Positions 60,796 to 64,000 of a DNA stretch of 64,000 nucleotides are shown here, piece by piece. The translations under genes were made by a program, and so were the position numbers. The notes under the pieces are model-generated. The model made no database searches. It had not been told where the DNA came from and worked only from the letters and a program-made list of their open reading frames with translations. The stretch lies in NCBI RefSeq assembly GCF_016859285.1, contig NC_053422.1, positions 14,975,501-15,039,500 of the forward strand, given 5' to 3'. Every line of letters starts with the position of its first letter. Position 1 is the first letter of the stretch. Origin of the DNA: Xiphias gladius (taxonomy: Eukaryota; Chordata; Actinopteri; Istiophoriformes; Xiphiidae).

Positions 60796-61887
60796 CGTGG
60801 CCAGGGCTTCGGGACGGGAGCGGACCTGATGATGGTTCAGTGACAGATTATGTTATTGTCATGATCAGGATTACATTTAACCCAGTTTCCCTTCTTGGGT
60901 CACAAAAGTTTCACATTGTCAAATCCATTGGATAGCTATATCCACTGAATATTTCCAATCTAGACACATACCATCCGTGTCACTCGGAGACATTAACTTT
61001 ACTGGTCGATACTAGGTAGCTACATCTCGACATTAAAGTGTGACAGGGCTCAGGGAATCACACTGTAACATAATGGTTATTCCATTTCTATTATCATTTA
61101 CTTAAAGAATATGTATAGCCGGTTTAAATAATAGGACAACTGTGGTATTGTAGTTTAATAAATACCAAATGCACATCCTGCGCCAGGTTAGCTTGTTGGT
61201 AAACTTGTATTATTGATCGACATCCAATAATGTTAAAGGAGAGGAGCAGCAGCCCCGGTACGGTTTTAAAGTGAATGCGCTAGCAGCCTGGCTAATTTAG
61301 CTTTGTATACGCACGGTTTGTGAGATGAAATCCGAAGGAGGGACTCGCGCAACGGCGACAGACGGAAGGATTTCACGGTTCACGGATGAGCTTGGTCGTT
61401 GTTCGTGAACACAGAGACGCGGCGACAAAGGAAAGCGCCATCCAACTTCTGCCTTCTCTTTCCCTGCCACTGTTTTCCTTCTCGCCTCCTTCAACACTGC
61501 TTAATGATGCCTGAAAGCACTGCGCATGCCCGGTACCGTAATTACCCTACACTCAGGAGCAGCCGCACCCTGGAAAGAACACGCACTCAGATTTCAGCCA
61601 TCACTTCCTGCTTGATGTGGTCTAAACAGTGGCGCTGAGAACGTAAGGAATTAATAACAACCCCCCCCCCCCTCCTCAACTTCCACACTGTATGCGTTTG
61701 TTTAGCGTGTCACCAACAAACAGTGTCTTCCACGATGGATGGGGGCGCTGTGGTCATTGTGTCACATGGTCGCTCCGCCTCCGAAAGAGGAAGAGAAGTC
61801 TTCGGTCTGTGGATCCGCCTGTGTGAACAGAGTCGCAGCATTTGCAGCGTGTAAAAGGGAGAAGGAGAGCACCGAAAATCAGTAATC
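60796..61887. promoter_or_regulatory. Divergent promoter region between the zinc-finger gene and mif
   Basis: The zinc-finger side has an acceptor-like CAG at about 60830, so its first exon is probably noncoding and lies near 61300-61500, where the sequence is CpG-richer. The mif start site should be near 61780-61850. No TATA box is evident on either side, which suits housekeeping-type expression. A run of 12 C occurs at 61661. Confidence 0.45.
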
Positions 61888-63564
61888 ATGCCGATGTTCG
61901 TGGTGAACACCAACGTGGCCAAAAGTGATGTGCCAGCGGCCCTGCTGTCTGAGGCCACGGAGGAGCTGGCCAAAGCAATGGGCAAACCTGCACAGGTAGG
62001 CCTGGTTGGGTCGTTTACATTCTTACATGTCCTGGCATCAACATGCGCCGTGGTGGTCGTTAACATTTGTATGTAGCGCTGTCCACTCGTGAGCCGATCG
62101 TCCAAGACGCATTTTAGTGCCAGGTGTAAACGGGGTCAATCTGTCTGTTTCTTTCCATCACGGAACATCGTGATACGGATCTAACTCCAGAGTTATCTCT
62201 GCCGAGTGCGACGCGACCAGCACCTGAAGCCCGATTTCCATTTAACTGCAGAAAAAAGTGGACATTATATGCCTCTCTGCTGAATGAATGAGGCGGGAGT
62301 CTGGTGGAATTACGCAAACACAGTCTTGACTGTTATTTGTAAAGAGGAAGCATTGGTTAATAATTGATCAGTTAGCTAAACCCACAGGTTAAGAGCATAT
62401 TTTCTATCATGTCATACAAACTGATACTCAGTATTTTTTTAAAGATCATCTCAAAGTATGTTTGAAGATATATAAAAATATTCTGCTTGTTTCTCCTATG
62501 GCTTTTCTGTTAAGGAATTCTGTTACCTGATTAGAAATTCTTCAAATGACACCTATGCCTCCTCCCTCATTGAAAAATCCAGAATCCATGAATGTGCAAA
62601 TGTTTGTCATTTTAAAAGTTTAACTACTGGATACAAGATTTGATACAGTATATGTGCAATGCAGGCTTCTAGTTTCCACACTTGTTTAAGATGTCTATTG
62701 GACCAGAATTGGCTTCCAACCTAGTTGTGATCCAACAAATCGTGCTCGCATGTACCCTCCTTAAAGTCAGATTTTAGGTGAGCACAGAGAAGCTTTCTCC
62801 CTTCAGCAGATGAATATGAACTTTATACAGTAAGTTAAGCAGTCAAATTCATGGATATAATGAGGAAAAACAATCTTAAAATAATTAGATCATTTCACCG
62901 GTATTTTTTTGGTGACTCATCAAAAATCTCTTCAGGGTATAGTTGCATTGGGAGAATTTGGATTCATGACGAAATTTTTTAAAAATTCTCATTGCAACCT
63001 TCACTGTAGTTTATGTTTAAAATGTGCCTGCCTTTATAATGTTGAAGCTACAATGTTTCATTCAGCCTCAAAAAGGGCTAAAATCCTCAAAAACTGACAC
63101 CATGCATGATCCATCCAGTGTGGGCTGACATCAGTTTTGTGCATCTGTCTGTTGTATACTAGTACATAGCTGTGCACATCAACCCGGACCAAATGATGAT
63201 GTTTGGAGGAAAGGGAGACCCCTGTGCAGTCTGCTCCCTCCACAGTATTGGCAAGATCAGCGGTGCTCACAACAAGCAATACTCTAAACTCCTGTGTGGA
63301 CTCCTCAACAAACACCTGGGCGTCTCTCCTGACAGGTACCAAATACAGGCATCAGCCATTAAATTCACTGCTCACACTTTGTGAGCAGGTAGCATGGTGG
63401 GAGAAACGCACAAACTCAGACACTCCTGTATCTTGCATACGTTGCTCACTGTTAATGTCCGATCTCATCAACCTGTTTCTCTTTGTGTCTATTTCAGGAT
63501 TTATGTTAACTTTGTAGACATGGATGCAGCCAACGTGGCCTGGAACAACTCTACCTTTGCCTGA
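61888..63564 (+). CDS. mif: Macrophage migration inhibitory factor, 3 exons, 115 aa
   Basis: Exons are 61888-61995, 63163-63335 and 63498-63564, joining to 115 residues, the family's exact length. The protein starts [10 protein letters not shown]; Pro2, exposed after Met removal, is the catalytic base of the tautomerase. Lys33, the CSLHSIGKI segment with Ile65, and the C-terminal WNNSTFA are present. The CxxC motif is CAVC at residues 57-60, versus CALC in mammals. The protein forms a homotrimer, acts as a secreted cytokine through CD74, and has keto-enol tautomerase activity. It has no signal peptide, as expected. AATAAA at 63748-63753 marks the 3' end. It is divergently placed relative to the zinc-finger gene. 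Confidence 0.97.
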
Positions 63565-64000
63565 GATGGAGGTCAACTAACTGAAATAGAAAAAAATTCC
63601 AGTATTTTGCTACATGTATGAGCATAGTTAACACAGAATGAAAAAGCATACACCTGGTAATCCACAGGCCAATATACTATACGACTGTCTTAAAAGCACT
63701 TAGAAGGACCCTTTTGCATTGCACTGATCCTCTCCCCTTTAAAATGCAATAAAGCGAACCCTGTAAACCATAAATTAATCTCTTTTCCTTGATTTTCTAG
63801 CTTCACAAAGACACACTACATTTTACAAGCTCAGTTTTTGCTGTTAGCTCCAACCCCTTGAAAACATCCTTTGACAGGCAATATATCTTTTACATTGTAG
63901 ACAAGCGCAGATATAGTTAATAACATTGACAATAGCTCTCTCCTGTTCAAGTGTCCCAGTGTGCCTGCCGGTAGCCAGCCAGCATGCATGGTACCAGGAC
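63565..64000. other. mif 3' UTR and flank
   Basis: Contains the mif polyadenylation signal. Beyond about 63775 I see nothing that I can name up to the window edge. Confidence 0.6.

Overview
The window reads as nuclear DNA of a ray-finned fish, probably a percomorph teleost (inference). It has short GT-AG introns, long (CA)n and (TA)n tracts, several dispersed repeats typical of teleost genomes, and intron-exon vertebrate genes whose proteins look fish-like. No virus-like element was recognised.

Layout, left to right: (1) an unrecognised single-pass membrane protein ORF (898-1314, +); (2) an AT-rich repeat-bearing stretch with one unexplained 191-codon ORF; (3) a four-exon BTB-domain gene, best matched to btbd18 (5970-12204, +); (4) a head-to-head pair of lens crystallin genes, an acidic beta-A1-like gene (14439-16248, -) and a basic beta-B1-like gene (18356-19483, +), each with a clear TATA box; (5) a neuronal/sensory calcium-binding protein gene of the CaBP family, best matched to cabp2 (22622-35428, -), with two alternative N-termini: a myristoylated MGNC form and a caldendrin-like long form; (6) a complete RING/B-box/coiled-coil/PRY-SPRY TRIM gene (39760-46850, -); (7) an endod1-like secreted nuclease gene (49823-51301, +) followed by two decayed tandem relatives and a truncated LINE; (8) a C2H2 zinc-finger gene (57019-60795, -) whose first intron carries a polypurine tract of nearly 1 kb; (9) mif (61888-63564, +), divergent from the zinc-finger gene.

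Exon models were built by hand. I chose donors and acceptors so that reading phase is kept across every junction, and total lengths come out as whole codon numbers for btbd18 (1159 aa), cryba1-like (208), crybb1-like (219), cabp2 (214 and 271), TRIM (519), endod1-like (303), zinc finger (588) and mif (115). Names rest on recognised motifs, not on searches. The least ordinary items are a perfect 98-bp loop-free palindrome at 56026-56123, the endod1-like cluster in which one copy keeps an open first exon but has lost its nuclease exon, the dual-promoter CaBP gene, and the polypurine intron.
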